Shown here piece after piece: positions 35,801 through 43,953 of a stretch of 64,000 nt of DNA. Positions within the stretch are counted from its first letter, which is position 1; every line of letters begins with the position of its first letter. Where the stretch lies: contig NZ_BQHO01000004.1 of NCBI RefSeq assembly GCF_021601385.1, positions 186,001-250,000 of the forward strand, given 5' to 3'. The position numbers were made by a program, and so were the translations under genes. This stretch comes from Pseudomonas parasichuanensis. GTDB lineage: Bacteria; Pseudomonadota; Gammaproteobacteria; Pseudomonadales; Pseudomonadaceae. Under the pieces are notes generated by a model. It was not told the origin of the DNA. It was given only the letters and a program-made list of their open reading frames with translations, and did not search any database.

Positions 35801-36355
35801 GCCGAGAAAGGCCTGGGCCTGGGCCTGGCGATTGCCGACGGCCTGTGCCGGGTACTCGGCCACCAGCTGCAAGTGCGCTCCTGGCCGGGCAAGGGCACCG
35901 TGTTCCGCGTCAGTGTGCCGATTGCCCGCAGCGCAGCGCCGAGCGTGCCGACACCGACAGAGCAGCCAGGGCAACCGCTGGCCGGGCTGCAGGTGCTGTG
36001 CGTGGACAACGAAGACAGCATCCTGATCGGCATGAACAGCCTGCTCAGCCGCTGGGGCTGCCAGGTGTGGACCGCGCGCAACCAGGCCGAATGCGAAGCG
36101 CTGCTGGCCAAGGGGCTGCGCCCGCACCTGGCGCTGGTGGACTATCACCTGGACGACGGCGAGACCGGCACCGGGCTGATGGGCTGGCTACGGGCGCGCC
36201 TGGGCGAGCCGGTACCGGGGGTGGTGATCAGTGCCGACGGGCGCAACGAGACCATCGCCATGGTCCATGCCGCCGGCCTGGACTACCTGGCCAAGCCGGT
36301 CAAGCCCGCAGCGCTGCGCGCCCTGCTCAATCGGCATCTGAGCCTGGTTCAGTAA
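32879..36355 (+). CDS. Sodium:solute symporter-hybrid histidine kinase with receiver domain
   Basis: The 1158-residue protein starts with an SSF-type symporter domain of about 13 helices (residues 1-~510). A PAS domain (about 635-745; NINQGISVVDQNLHLVAWNR) and a coiled coil (about 750-790) follow. HisKA has phospho-acceptor H806 in AAVSHDLMQPLNAARL, and a HATPase domain runs to ~1015 (GPGIADDK; KGLGLGLAIA). A C-terminal receiver ends the protein, with phospho-Asp D1088 in ALVDYHLDD and the conserved Lys in YLAKPVKP. It likely senses a transported solute. No response regulator with an output domain is adjacent, so the partner is unlinked. Its 3' end overlaps rmuC by 29 bp on the opposite strand. 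Confidence 0.93.
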   Translation: MSLSSGLIAVVALAYMAIMFAIAFYGDRRSTPLPPKLRAWVYSLSLAVYCTSWTFFGAVGQAAEQLWAFLPIYLGPVLLLIFAPWVLQKMVLISKQQNITSIADFIAARYGKSQTLAVVVALICLVGVLPYIALQLKGIVLGVNLLIGANADATGSRVQDTALVVSLVLALFAIVFGTRSLDVTEHHRGMVLAIAFESLVKLLAFLAVGAFVVFNLYDGFDDLFTQARQSVHLESYWQETINWPSMVVQTAVAMMAIICLPRQFHVTVVENIEPQDMRLARWVFPLYLALAALFVVPIALAGQMLLPGTVISDSFVISLPLAEAHPSLALLAFIGGASAATGMVIVEAVALSTMVSNDMLLPWLLRRNNAERPFEAFRHWMLSVRRVTIVVILLLAYVSYRLLGSTASLATIGQIAFAAVTQLTPAMLGALYWKQANRRGVFAGLAAGIFLWFYTLVLPIAAHSLGWSLSLFPGLAWLHGNPLGLPITPLTQGVVLSLAGNFTLFAWVSILSRTRVSEHWQAGRFIGQQTSARPSSKPLLAVQIDDLLNLAARFVGEERARQSFIRFAYRQGKGFNPNQNADGDWIEHTERLLAGVLGSSSTRAVVKAAIEGREMQLEDVVRIADEASEVLQFNRALLQGAIENINQGISVVDQNLHLVAWNRRYLELFNYPDGLISVGRPIADIIRYNAERGLCGPGEAQVHVARRLHWMRQGRAHSSERLFPNGRVIELIGNPMPGGGFVMSFTDITPFREAEQALRDANEGLEQRVAERTHELSQLNQALTEAKSRAEAVSQSKTRFLAAVSHDLMQPLNAARLFSAALSQQAEGMNDEARQLVQHMDSSLRSAEELISDLLDISRLENGKVTPDVKAFALNELFDTLGAEFKLLAAEKGLAFRLRGSRLRVDSDMKLLRRVLQNFLTNALRYGKGPILLGVRRQGERLWLEVWDRGPGIADDKLAVIFQEFKRLDSHQTRAEKGLGLGLAIADGLCRVLGHQLQVRSWPGKGTVFRVSVPIARSAAPSVPTPTEQPGQPLAGLQVLCVDNEDSILIGMNSLLSRWGCQVWTARNQAECEALLAKGLRPHLALVDYHLDDGETGTGLMGWLRARLGEPVPGVVISADGRNETIAMVHAAGLDYLAKPVKPAALRALLNRHLSLVQ

Positions 36356-37799
36356 CCGCTTCGTCGCTCAGGGCGCGCTCGATCAACTCGGCCGGCAGGC
36401 TCTTGCTGGCCCGGGCGCCGAGCAGCTTGAGCTGCTCGCTGCGGCTGACCAGGTTGCCGCGCCCTTCACAGAGTTTGTTGCGCGCAGCAGCGTAGGCCTT
36501 GTCGACCTGTTGCAGGCGGGTGCCGAGTTCATCCAGGTCCTGGATGAACAGCACGAACTTGTCGTACAGCCAGCCGGCGCGCTCGGCGATCTCGCGGGCG
36601 TTCTGGGTTTGCCGCTCTTGCTTCCACAGGCTGTCGATCACCCGCAGGGTGGCCAGCAAGGTGGTTGGGCTGACGATCACGATCTGCCGGTCAAAGGCTT
36701 CCTGGAACAGGTTCGGCTCAGCCTGCAGCGCCGCCGAGAACGCCGCCTCGATGGGCACGAACAGCAGCACGAAATCGAGGCTGTGCAGCCCATCGAGGCG
36801 GTTGTAATCCTTGCTCGACAGGCCTTTGACGTGGTTGCGCAGCGACAGCACATGCTGCTTGAGCGCGGCGTCGTCGTTATTGCTGACGAACTGCTGGTAG
36901 GCGGTAAGGCTGACCTTGGCGTCTACCACCACCTGCTTGTCGCCCGGCAGCATGATCAGCACGTCAGGCTGGAAGCGCTCGCCATCGGCGCTCTTGAGGC
37001 TGACCTGGGTCTGGTACTCGCGGCCCTTTTCCAGGCCCGCGTGCTCCAGCACCCGCTCGAGGATCAGCTCGCCCCAGTTGCCCTGGGTTTTCTGGCCCTT
37101 GAGTGCCTGGGTGAGGTTGGTGGCTTCGTCAGACAGGCGCAGGTTGAGCTGCTGCAGGCGTTCGAGCTCCTTGCCCAGCGAGAAACGCTCGCGGGCCTCT
37201 TGCTGGTAGCTTTCCTCGACGCGTTTTTCGAAGGCCTGTATGCGCTCCTTGAGCGGGTCGAGCAACTGGCCCATCTGCTGCTGGCTGGTCTGGGCGAAGC
37301 GCTGCTCGCGCTCATCGAAGATCTTCGTGGCCATTTCGGCGAACTGGGCGCGCAGGGTGTCGCGGGCTTGCTGCAGGTCTTCCAGGCGCTGCTGGTGGCT
37401 TTCCTGCTGCTCACGCAACTCGGCTTCCAGGCGCGCGGCCTGCGCTTCGAAGCGGCGTAGTTCGGCCTCGCGATTGGCGCGTTCCAGGCTCCAGGCGTGG
37501 GCGGCGTCGCGGGCGTTGTCGCGGTCGATCTGCAACAGCTCCAGTTCGCGGCCCTGGGCGGCCAGCTGGGCCTGCTTGACGGTGTTGGCTTCGCTCAGGT
37601 CGCTGATCTCGTCACGGCCCGCGTCGAGCTGGGCCTGCAGGCCTTCCTGGGCCAGCTGGGCGCTGTTCAGGCGCTCTTCGAGCAAGGCCCGCTCATTGTC
37701 CCGAGCACCCTGGCGGCGCTGAACCTGCATGACCCACCCCAGGCAGGGCAAGGCACCCGCCACCAACCCCAGCAGAATGCTGGCCAGATCCACTGCCAT
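36327..37799 (-). CDS. rmuC: DNA recombination protein RmuC
   Basis: The 490-residue protein has one N-terminal membrane anchor (ASILLGLVAGALPCLGWVMQ) and a long coiled coil (about residues 30-215). A nuclease-like RmuC core follows (QGNWGELILERVLEHAGLEK; MLPGDKQVVVDAKVSLTAYQ). RmuC limits inversions at short inverted repeats. The Asp/Lys of VVVDAKVS and the Glu of WGELILERV are the residues expected of the PD-(D/E)xK-like fold. It is convergent with the sensor kinase and overlaps it by 29 bp. Confidence 0.95.
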   Translation of the reverse strand: MAVDLASILLGLVAGALPCLGWVMQVQRRQGARDNERALLEERLNSAQLAQEGLQAQLDAGRDEISDLSEANTVKQAQLAAQGRELELLQIDRDNARDAAHAWSLERANREAELRRFEAQAARLEAELREQQESHQQRLEDLQQARDTLRAQFAEMATKIFDEREQRFAQTSQQQMGQLLDPLKERIQAFEKRVEESYQQEARERFSLGKELERLQQLNLRLSDEATNLTQALKGQKTQGNWGELILERVLEHAGLEKGREYQTQVSLKSADGERFQPDVLIMLPGDKQVVVDAKVSLTAYQQFVSNNDDAALKQHVLSLRNHVKGLSSKDYNRLDGLHSLDFVLLFVPIEAAFSAALQAEPNLFQEAFDRQIVIVSPTTLLATLRVIDSLWKQERQTQNAREIAERAGWLYDKFVLFIQDLDELGTRLQQVDKAYAAARNKLCEGRGNLVSRSEQLKLLGARASKSLPAELIERALSDEAVTEPGSDAD

Positions 37800-37866
37800 G
37801 CTTACCCCGAACGATCTTTTGCGAATGCTGCGCAGCTTATCAGCCTGGATGCGACACTGCCCGTGC

Positions 37867-38280
37867 CTACAGGGAGGCTAACTGCTTCAACAGCCGCCGC
37901 GCCTCCTGCGAGCCCTGCCCCGCCGCCTGCCCCAGCCAGTAGCGTGCCTGTTCGGGCTCCTGCGCCTGGCATGCACGCCCATACTCCAGCTGCGCTCGGC
38001 GATCACCGGCACGCGCAGCCTGGCGCAGCAATTCATGGCCGATGCGCCGGTCACGGGCGTTGCCACAGTCGCGGCACAGCATCTGCCCCAGGCGGCTCTG
38101 GGCCACCACCACGCCCTGGCGGGCCGGCTGTTTGAGCATGCGCCCAGCCAGGTGCTTGACGCTGGGTTTGTCGCCCAGCCGCGGGCTGTCGAGCAGCCAC
38201 AGGGCAACCTTCAGGGAAAACCGTTTTTTGGGGGGCAGCGATGCATCCGGACTGGCGAGGTGTTTACCGCGAAGCTTCAT
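37867..38280 (-). CDS. Sel1-like repeat protein
   Basis: The 137-residue protein has a basic N-terminus and two or three Sel1-type helical repeats (GHELLRQAARAGDRRAQLEY; ARYWLGQAAGQGSQEARRLL). Such repeats form a protein-binding surface; the partner is unknown. No signal peptide is seen. The ATG at 38280 is preferred to a start two codons upstream; neither has a good ribosome site. The gene is monocistronic, 67 bp downstream of rmuC, with a very AT-tract-rich region upstream. Confidence 0.8.
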   Translation of the reverse strand: MKLRGKHLASPDASLPPKKRFSLKVALWLLDSPRLGDKPSVKHLAGRMLKQPARQGVVVAQSRLGQMLCRDCGNARDRRIGHELLRQAARAGDRRAQLEYGRACQAQEPEQARYWLGQAAGQGSQEARRLLKQLASL

Positions 38281-39224
38281 GACCAACAGCGTAGGTGACT
38301 CAAGAGGCGCGCCACTCTACTCTTTTTTTTTCGCCACGGCCCGGCAGACTTTTGGCCAAGATCGATTTTTTTTTTCATGTTTTTTTCTTGACGTTTTCGC
38401 CGGGCGGATTTCCTTGCCACGGCACAACCCCGATTGTCGGACACTTGCCCAAACTGCTGGCACGCCCGTGCTAGAGCAAGCGCCCGGGACAATCCACAGA
38501 AGCTGTGGATAACTCGGTGGACAACCACTTCGAGAAGCCCGCAAAGCCCGATGAAACGTGGCCTGCAGTCAAACTGTCGATTTTTTCACCAGTAAAAATT
38601 AGTGTTTTTTTTCATTGACTTAAGCTCGCAGTCAAGTCATTGGCGAGGCCTTGGCAGCCTGTTGCACGCGGCTAACAGCCACTGTCTCAAATGTGTACAA
38701 GTGCACCATCAAACAGCATGGGCGTGCCCGAAAAAAGGCCATCCAGGTATTGGACGGGGCATTTCCCCTCTTCCCAGCACCGACAAGAATCGACATAATG
38801 GCGGGCTTCGCTAAAAACAACTTGATACTTGCCAACCCTCGATCATTCGTGTAGGGTTCGCCCCGTTAGTACCCAGTTGAAAATCAATTCCGGCCACACA
38901 GTCCTCGCAGCCCCCCTCTCGACCACGAGCAGGCGCTGCCCCATCAGGACCGGCCCATTCGATGATCCACTTGGCAGCCAACGCTGCTCAAGCACGAATC
39001 ACGTCTCAGATTGATCAGGATCTTCCCCGGCGCCTCGAACCCTGGCCCCGGTGTGCTGCCTGCCTTTTGTCGTACCTACCAGTCAGCCCAGCGCCCACCT
39101 TTGATGCGCCACTCTGGCTGCCCTGTTCCAGTCAGGTTCTGCGTCTCCTTAATAAAGACGTCACTGGAACGTTTCTATTGTGCACGGATCAAACCCCGTG
39201 TCTTACGCAGGAACATCCAACAAT
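38281..39224. other. Long intergenic region with T tracts and a DnaA-box pair
   Basis: No gene in these 944 bp has codon use or a ribosome site that I can support. The left third has five T tracts: 9 bases at 38323, 10 at 38366, 7 at 38380, 6 near 38580 and 8 near 38608. It also has a DnaA box TGTGGATAA at 38504-38512 facing an imperfect one at 38490-38498. The right end holds a two-tier inverted repeat before the next gene. Small RNAs cannot be excluded. Confidence 0.6.
39125..39170 (+). promoter_or_regulatory. Two-tier inverted repeat upstream of a small gene
   Basis: Outer arms GTTCCAGT (39125-39132) and ACTGGAAC (39163-39170) are perfect. Inner arms CGTCT (39142-39146) and AGACG (39156-39160) enclose CCTTAATAA. 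It lies 55 bp before the ATG at 39225. It could be an operator or a structured leader. Confidence 0.5.
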
Positions 39225-39449
39225 ATGAGTAACCATCATCAAATTCAGGTTGCCGCCGGCACCCTTTCCAAAGCCTTCGCTCCACTGAAGTGCCTGATCG
39301 TTGCGCCCCGCAAGGGCAGCTTCAGCTTCACCCTGGTCGACGAGTTTGGCGTTGCTTGCCACACCGAACGCCTGTACCCGGACCAGTACACCCGCGCCGA
39401 GCCCTTGCAGGCAGTGATCGAGCGCACCCGCCAATCACTGGTCGCATGA
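39225..39449 (+). CDS. Small conserved hypothetical protein
   Basis: The 74-residue protein reads MSNHHQIQVAAGTLSKAFAP … APRKGSFSFTLVDEFGVACH and ends in an amphipathic helix. It has a beta-rich centre and no signal or membrane segment. The ATG at 39225 was chosen because the upstream part of the frame lies in the structured leader. I do not recognise the family. The codon use is similar to that of the neighbours. The next gene starts 245 bp downstream, so cotranscription is uncertain. Confidence 0.65.
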   Translation: MSNHHQIQVAAGTLSKAFAPLKCLIVAPRKGSFSFTLVDEFGVACHTERLYPDQYTRAEPLQAVIERTRQSLVA

Positions 39450-39694
39450 ACGAATGGCGCGCGATTCATGCCGTGAATCCATGCCCATGCAAGCTGCCTG
39501 AAGGTTCTTGGCTTAATTGCCAGCGGGTATATGCCCCGCAACCTCAGGCAGCAATCGATTTAAAAACAGCCCTTTACACCATGCTTATCACACTACACTT
39601 CAACTCGAGCGGCCGTGGTCGCTTCCGACGGGCCTGACCACTCACCAGCTGCCAAGCTCCAGCGCCCGTCGGTCCTGATCTGGTCGAGGGCACC

Positions 39695-40168
39695 ATGGGC
39701 ATCGCTGCGAACGAGTTGAGTCGATACGTGATTCGGCCAACGCTGATCTACCTGAACCGCCACTGCGAAAGCGCCGAAGCATTGTTACTGGGCGTTGCCG
39801 CAAGCCAGTCGGCACTGGGCTCGGCCTTGCACGACCGGCGCGGCCACGGCCTGTACCGCATTGCCGAGCACCGCCACCGCTGCCTGTGGGACCAGTTCCT
39901 GGCCCGCGACCCGGAACTGGCCAGCCTGGTCCGTGGCCTGGCCAGCCAGCACGCCTTCCTCGGCGGGCCGCACCTGGAACTCACGGTCAACCTGCGCTAC
40001 GCCACCGCCATCGCCTGGATGCTGATCGAAGAGCAGGCCCCCCCATTGCCCGCCGCCGACGACCTGCTGGGGCTGGCACGGATCTGGCGCCAGACCTTCA
40101 ACCCCCAGGGCCGCTTGCGTGATTTCACCCGGGCCTGGCAGCACTGTATCGAACCCGTCACGGCATAG
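39695..40168 (+). CDS. Conserved hypothetical protein upstream of fadL
   Basis: The 157-residue helical protein reads MGIAANELSRYVIRPTLIYL … ESAEALLLGVAASQSALGSA. It has no signal peptide and matches no motif I can name. The repeated His/Arg-rich helix (RRGHGLYRIAEHRHRCLWDQ) might be of functional interest. It is separated from fadL by 155 bp that contain no clear terminator, so the two could be cotranscribed. From memory this gene is kept next to fadL in P. putida relatives, which would suggest a lipid-linked role. Confidence 0.7.
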   Translation: MGIAANELSRYVIRPTLIYLNRHCESAEALLLGVAASQSALGSALHDRRGHGLYRIAEHRHRCLWDQFLARDPELASLVRGLASQHAFLGGPHLELTVNLRYATAIAWMLIEEQAPPLPAADDLLGLARIWRQTFNPQGRLRDFTRAWQHCIEPVTA

Positions 40169-40323
40169 CCGTGCTGAGAAGCGTTCTCGAATACACCCCG
40201 GAAAAAAGGAATTTTGGTCGGATTGTCCTACAAAACCGCTCTATCTCGTGCATTACAGCCTATGGCGTGGAGCGAGATTTGTTGGTAGCTTTCCGACCCG
40301 GAGATCCCAAGGAGTTTCTAATA

Positions 40324-41601
40324 ATGAAAAAAGCAATGCTCAAAACCTCCCTCGGTATTGCCGTTGCCCTCGCTTCCAGCCACTTGCTCGCCAGCGGTTT
40401 CGCGCTGAACGAACAAAGTGTCAGCGGCATGGGGACAGGTTTCGCGGGTCGTTCTTCTTCTGCCGAAGATGCCAGCACCGTGTACGGCAACCCGGCGGGC
40501 ATGGCGCGCCTCAAGCGCGAACAAATTACCGTGGGTGGCGCAGCCATCTTTGCAAAGTCCGACATTTCCGGCCGTGGCAGCAACCTCGGGGGGGAAACCG
40601 ATGGTGACATGGTCCCGGTCGTCGGCGTGCCGATGGGTTACTACGTCAAGCCGATCGACGATCACTGGAGCGTCGGTTTCGGTGTGTACGTACCGTTCGG
40701 CCTGGTCACCGACTACGGCAGCGGCGACGCCGCACGCTACTGGGGCAAGAAGAGCCACGTTGAAGTGGTGACCTTCCAGCCGACCGTCAGCTACGCCTTC
40801 AACGACAAGGTGTCGATCGGTTTCGGTCCGACCATCAACCGCATCAAGGGCGAGCTGGGCTCGAACACCGTCAACCCGCTCACCCCTGGCCGCAACGACG
40901 GCGAAGTGAAGATCAAGGGTGACGACACCGCCGTCGGCTACAACATCGGCATCATGATCCAGGCCACCGACCGTACCCGCATCGGCCTGACCTACCACTC
41001 GATGGTCGACTACAAGCTCGAAGGCGATACCAAGGTCAACAACGCCTTCCTTGGCGCCTACAGCGGCAGCAAGTTCGACGCCGAACTGAAGATCAAGACG
41101 CCGGAGTCGGCCGACTTCTCGATCACCCACGAGCTGGATGACCAGTGGACCCTGTACGCAGGCACCACCTTCACCCGCTGGAGCCGTCTGAAAGACATCA
41201 CCGTCACCAACGAGTTGCCGGCACAGGTTGCCGCCAACCCGATCGGGCGTGGTCTGGGTACCATCACCGAAGAGCAGAACTGGCATGACACCTGGGCTGG
41301 CGCCATCGGTGCGGCCTACAAGGTGAACAAGGAGTGGACCCTGCGCACCGGCTTCTCCATGGACCAGTCGCCGACCAACAACCACGACCGCTCGCCGCGC
41401 ATCCCCACTGGCGATCGCAAGATCTTCAGCCTGGGCGCCGGCTACAGCCCGACCGACGACATGACCATCGACGTGGCTTACTCCTACCTGTGGGAGGAAG
41501 ACACCAAGGTCAACCTGGCAAGCTCGACCAAGGGCAGCTACCAGGCCAAGTACGAAAACAGTGCTCACGGTGTCGGTGCTTCCCTCACCTACCGCTTCTG
41601 A
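40324..41601 (+). CDS. fadL: Outer-membrane long-chain fatty acid transporter, FadL family
   Basis: The 425-residue protein has a signal peptide (MKKAMLKTSLGIAVALASSH, cut near LLASG). The mature start GFALNEQSVSGMGTGFAGRS is the FadL N-terminal hatch signature, followed by SSAEDASTVYGNPAGMARL. It ends with a beta-barrel C-terminal Phe (…GASLTYRF). FadL proteins let long-chain fatty acids and other hydrophobic compounds diffuse across the outer membrane. ATG 40324 follows AAGGAG at 40309-40314. A palindromic terminator follows, shared with the convergent LysR gene. Confidence 0.95.
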   Translation: MKKAMLKTSLGIAVALASSHLLASGFALNEQSVSGMGTGFAGRSSSAEDASTVYGNPAGMARLKREQITVGGAAIFAKSDISGRGSNLGGETDGDMVPVVGVPMGYYVKPIDDHWSVGFGVYVPFGLVTDYGSGDAARYWGKKSHVEVVTFQPTVSYAFNDKVSIGFGPTINRIKGELGSNTVNPLTPGRNDGEVKIKGDDTAVGYNIGIMIQATDRTRIGLTYHSMVDYKLEGDTKVNNAFLGAYSGSKFDAELKIKTPESADFSITHELDDQWTLYAGTTFTRWSRLKDITVTNELPAQVAANPIGRGLGTITEEQNWHDTWAGAIGAAYKVNKEWTLRTGFSMDQSPTNNHDRSPRIPTGDRKIFSLGAGYSPTDDMTIDVAYSYLWEEDTKVNLASSTKGSYQAKYENSAHGVGASLTYRF

Positions 41602-41613
41602 GTCACTGCCGCA

Positions 41614-41650
41614 GCATGAAAGAACCGCCCACGTGGCGGTTTTTTCATGC
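41614..41650. terminator. Bidirectional terminator between fadL and LysR
   Basis: The palindrome has stem AACCGCC/GGCGGTT, loop CACGT and outer arms GCATGAA/TTCATGC. It gives a T6 run on the + strand and a shorter T-rich run on the minus strand. It overlaps the LysR stop codon (41645-41647). Confidence 0.9.
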
Positions 41651-42574
41651 CTGAACGGGCCAGCTGTCGCCCAGGCAGTCCTGCAGATACGCCATGAAGG
41701 CACGCACCTTGGTGGTCATGGCATGGCGATCGGCCAGGCACAGGTAGACATCCATCGGCTCGGTCTGGGCATAGGCCTGGGCGTCGTCGCTGAACTCGAA
41801 CAACGGCACCAGCCGCCCGGCGTCCAGGTGTGGGCGTGTGATGAAATCGGCCAGTCGGGTGATACCGCCATCGTTCAGCGCCATCTGGGTCAGGGCATCG
41901 ATGTCGTCGCTGATCAGCACCGGGCCGAACTGCGCCTCGAAACGCAAGCCATCGCGCATGAAGCCCCAGGGCAGGTAGCGCCCATCCACCGGGTAGCGGA
42001 ACACCAGGCAGCGATGCTCACGCAGCGCCTCGGGCGTGGCGGGCCAGCCGTTGGCGGCCAGGTAACCGGGCGAGGCGCAGCAGATGAAGGGGATGCGCGC
42101 GATATGCCGGGCCAGCAGGTGATCTTCAAGCTGCGGGGTGATGCGCAGGCTGACATCGACGTCCTCGCGGGCATGATTGACCTTTCGGTCAGTCATCACC
42201 AACTCTATCGAAAGCTGCGGATAGCGCGCGGCAAACGCCGGGATCAGCGGCGCCAGCACATGCCGGCCAAAGGCCGAACTCGAGGCAATGCACAACCGGC
42301 CTTGGGGTTCGCTATCGGGCGTGGTCACGGCTTGCTCGGCCAGGGCCAGGTCACGTTCGATATGGCTCACCCGCGCGTAGTACAGGGTACCTGCTGGTGT
42401 AAGTGCCATGCTACGGGTGGTGCGCGACAGCAGGCGGACTTGCAGATGGCTTTCCAGGCGCGCCAGGTTCTGGCTGACTGCTGCTGGGCTAAGCCCCAGC
42501 GTGCGGGCGCCCCCGGCAATGCTGCCGGCCTCGACCACCTTGATGAAACTGCGGATGGCGTTGAGCAAGTCCAT
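41645..42574 (-). CDS. LysR-family transcriptional regulator (divergent to the DUF2798 gene)
   Basis: The 309-residue regulator has an N-terminal helix-turn-helix (FIKVVEAGSIAGGARTLGLS, PAAVSQNLARLESHLQVRLL) and an effector domain. The effector part follows the CrgA/AaeR-like pattern (YPQLSIELVMTDRKVNHARE, DVDVSLRI). The start at 42574 yields a normal LysR length. It lies divergent from a small DUF2798 gene with 115 bp between, the classical layout of a LysR gene and its target. The inducer is unknown. Confidence 0.9.
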   Translation of the reverse strand: MDLLNAIRSFIKVVEAGSIAGGARTLGLSPAAVSQNLARLESHLQVRLLSRTTRSMALTPAGTLYYARVSHIERDLALAEQAVTTPDSEPQGRLCIASSSAFGRHVLAPLIPAFAARYPQLSIELVMTDRKVNHAREDVDVSLRITPQLEDHLLARHIARIPFICCASPGYLAANGWPATPEALREHRCLVFRYPVDGRYLPWGFMRDGLRFEAQFGPVLISDDIDALTQMALNDGGITRLADFITRPHLDAGRLVPLFEFSDDAQAYAQTEPMDVYLCLADRHAMTTKVRAFMAYLQDCLGDSWPVQA

Positions 42575-42689
42575 GTCGTGCCCTTCGGATTCGTAAGAAT
42601 CTCTTTATAAAGAACACACTGGGCGGGGTCTACAGGGGCCTAGGTAGTCGTTGCTAACCTGCGCCCTCACCTTTCGCACAGGAATAGCC

Positions 42690-42950
42690 ATGAACGAGCC
42701 CCTTACACTGCGCAACCGACGCAAGCTGCACCCAGGTGCGACACCCTATGTCTTTGCCTTTTTCATGTCGGGGATCATGGCCATGCTGATGTGCTTCGTG
42801 ATCACCGCAGCCACCGCCGGGGTGGATGCCGATTACCTGAGCAAGGTGCTCAAGGCCTACCAGCTGGCGATGCCGGTGGCTTTTGTTTGTGTGCTGATGG
42901 TGCGGCCAGTGGTGGTTCGACTCGTGGCGCTGACGGTGCACCCTCATTGA
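42690..42950 (+). CDS. DUF2798 small membrane protein
   Basis: The 86-residue protein has two hydrophobic helices (YVFAFFMSGIMAMLMCFVIT and AMPVAFVCVLMVRPVVVRLV), as in the DUF2798 family of unknown function. The N-terminus is basic (LRNRRKLHPGATPY). ATG 42690 follows CAGGAA at 42680-42685. It is the likely target of the divergent LysR gene. Confidence 0.8.
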   Translation: MNEPLTLRNRRKLHPGATPYVFAFFMSGIMAMLMCFVITAATAGVDADYLSKVLKAYQLAMPVAFVCVLMVRPVVVRLVALTVHPH

Positions 42951-43023
42951 GGTGAGGTTGGGCCTCAAGATGCAGGTCGGGATATTGGGTGAGGGCCACC
43001 AGGCGTTCGCGGGGGCATTTGCT

Positions 43024-43294
43024 GCGCTCTCAAGATCGAGCGCCGCCCGCGCGGCGCATCGCTGGCAAGCCAGCTCCCACATCTGTTTCGGGCCAGTCAC
43101 TCCTGTGGCTTCATCGCTGTACGCCTTGTTGGTACGACGCGGTGTTGAGGTGGGCACCACTGACGCCTCGCCTGACTTGAGACATGCGCCAAGGCGGGCA
43201 GCGGTACCTTCACAGGCATAATTGGCCCGAAATAAATGTGGGAGCTGGCTTGCCAGCGATGCGCCGCGCGGGCGGCGCTCGATCTTGAGAGCGC
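43024..43294. repeat. Large inverted repeat built from extended REPs
   Basis: Arms 43024-43082 and 43236-43294 are perfect 59-bp inverted copies. A further ~28 bp inward on each side match at roughly three of four positions (TTTCGGGCCA shared). The arms contain the GCTGGCAAGCCAGCTCCCAC REP core plus a GC-rich extension. The ~97-bp centre (43111-43207) is unrelated to neighbouring genes and holds no ORF that I can support. Confidence 0.93.
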
Positions 43295-43359
43295 TGCAGA
43301 TCTGTCGGCGAGCACCTGGCGACCCACATGCAATCCCAAGACAGAAGCCAGAGCATCAC

Positions 43360-43911
43360 TCACGGCTGCGAAGCAATCGCCTTCTCGATCGCCGCCGTAA
43401 ACGCCGGATCATCCGGTTTGGTCAGGCTGGAGAAATTGCCGATGACCTTGCCCTTGCGGTCCACCACGTACTTGTAGAAGTTCCACTTCGGTGCGCTGCT
43501 CTGGTGCGCCAGCTCGACAAACAGCGGGATCGCATCCTTGCCCCGTACCGGCTGGGTCTTGGTCATGGTGAAGGTCACGCCGTAGTTGGCGTAGCACACC
43601 TTGGCGGTCTTCTCGCTGTCGGCGTCTTCCTGCTTGAAGTCGTTGGACGGCACGCCCAGCATCTCTAGCCCTTGGCCGTGATAAGTCTTGTAGGTGGTTT
43701 CCAGCCCTTCGAACTGCGGGGCGAAGCCGCAGTAGCTGGCCGTGTTGATCACCACCAACGGCTTGCCGGCGAAGCGCTGGCACAGGTCGATCTGCTCCTT
43801 GCCACGCAGTTCGGGCAAGCTGCCCTGCAGCAAGGCCGGGCAGTCAGCCGCCCAGCTGGAAGTCGCTGCGGCCAGGGCCAGCAGGGGTAAGGTCAGCCAG
43901 CGTGCATGCAT
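43360..43911 (-). CDS. Exported glutathione peroxidase-like protein
   Basis: The 183-residue protein has a Sec signal peptide ([20 protein letters not shown], cut near AAD) and a thioredoxin-fold GPx domain. The catalytic Cys is in NTASYCGF, the substrate-loop residues are in VPSNDFKQE and the Trp-Asn pair is in [15 protein letters not shown]. In the usual family the second motif holds a Gln after the Asn, whereas here it reads SNDFKQ. It would reduce peroxides in the periplasm, probably with a thioredoxin-like reductant. The gene stands alone. Confidence 0.9.
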   Translation of the reverse strand: MHARWLTLPLLALAAATSSWAADCPALLQGSLPELRGKEQIDLCQRFAGKPLVVINTASYCGFAPQFEGLETTYKTYHGQGLEMLGVPSNDFKQEDADSEKTAKVCYANYGVTFTMTKTQPVRGKDAIPLFVELAHQSSAPKWNFYKYVVDRKGKVIGNFSSLTKPDDPAFTAAIEKAIASQP

Positions 43912-43953
43912 CAGGGGTGCTCCTGCAGGAAAATGCTTCCTGCAGGGTAGCGC

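Noticed and set aside
31382-36148. A 1588-codon open frame on the minus strand
   Set aside because: It lies opposite the symporter-kinase and MFS genes, with a His/Gln/Arg-rich composition typical of antisense frames in GC-rich DNA. It has no domain and crosses promoters and a REP pair.
9440-38512. Secondary replication origin from DnaA boxes
   Set aside because: Only isolated pairs occur, without an AT-rich unwinding element next to several boxes and without dnaA, dnaN or gidA genes.
14811-43294. CRISPR array
   Set aside because: The repeated elements are inverted REP pairs dispersed between genes. There are no regularly spaced direct repeats and no cas genes.
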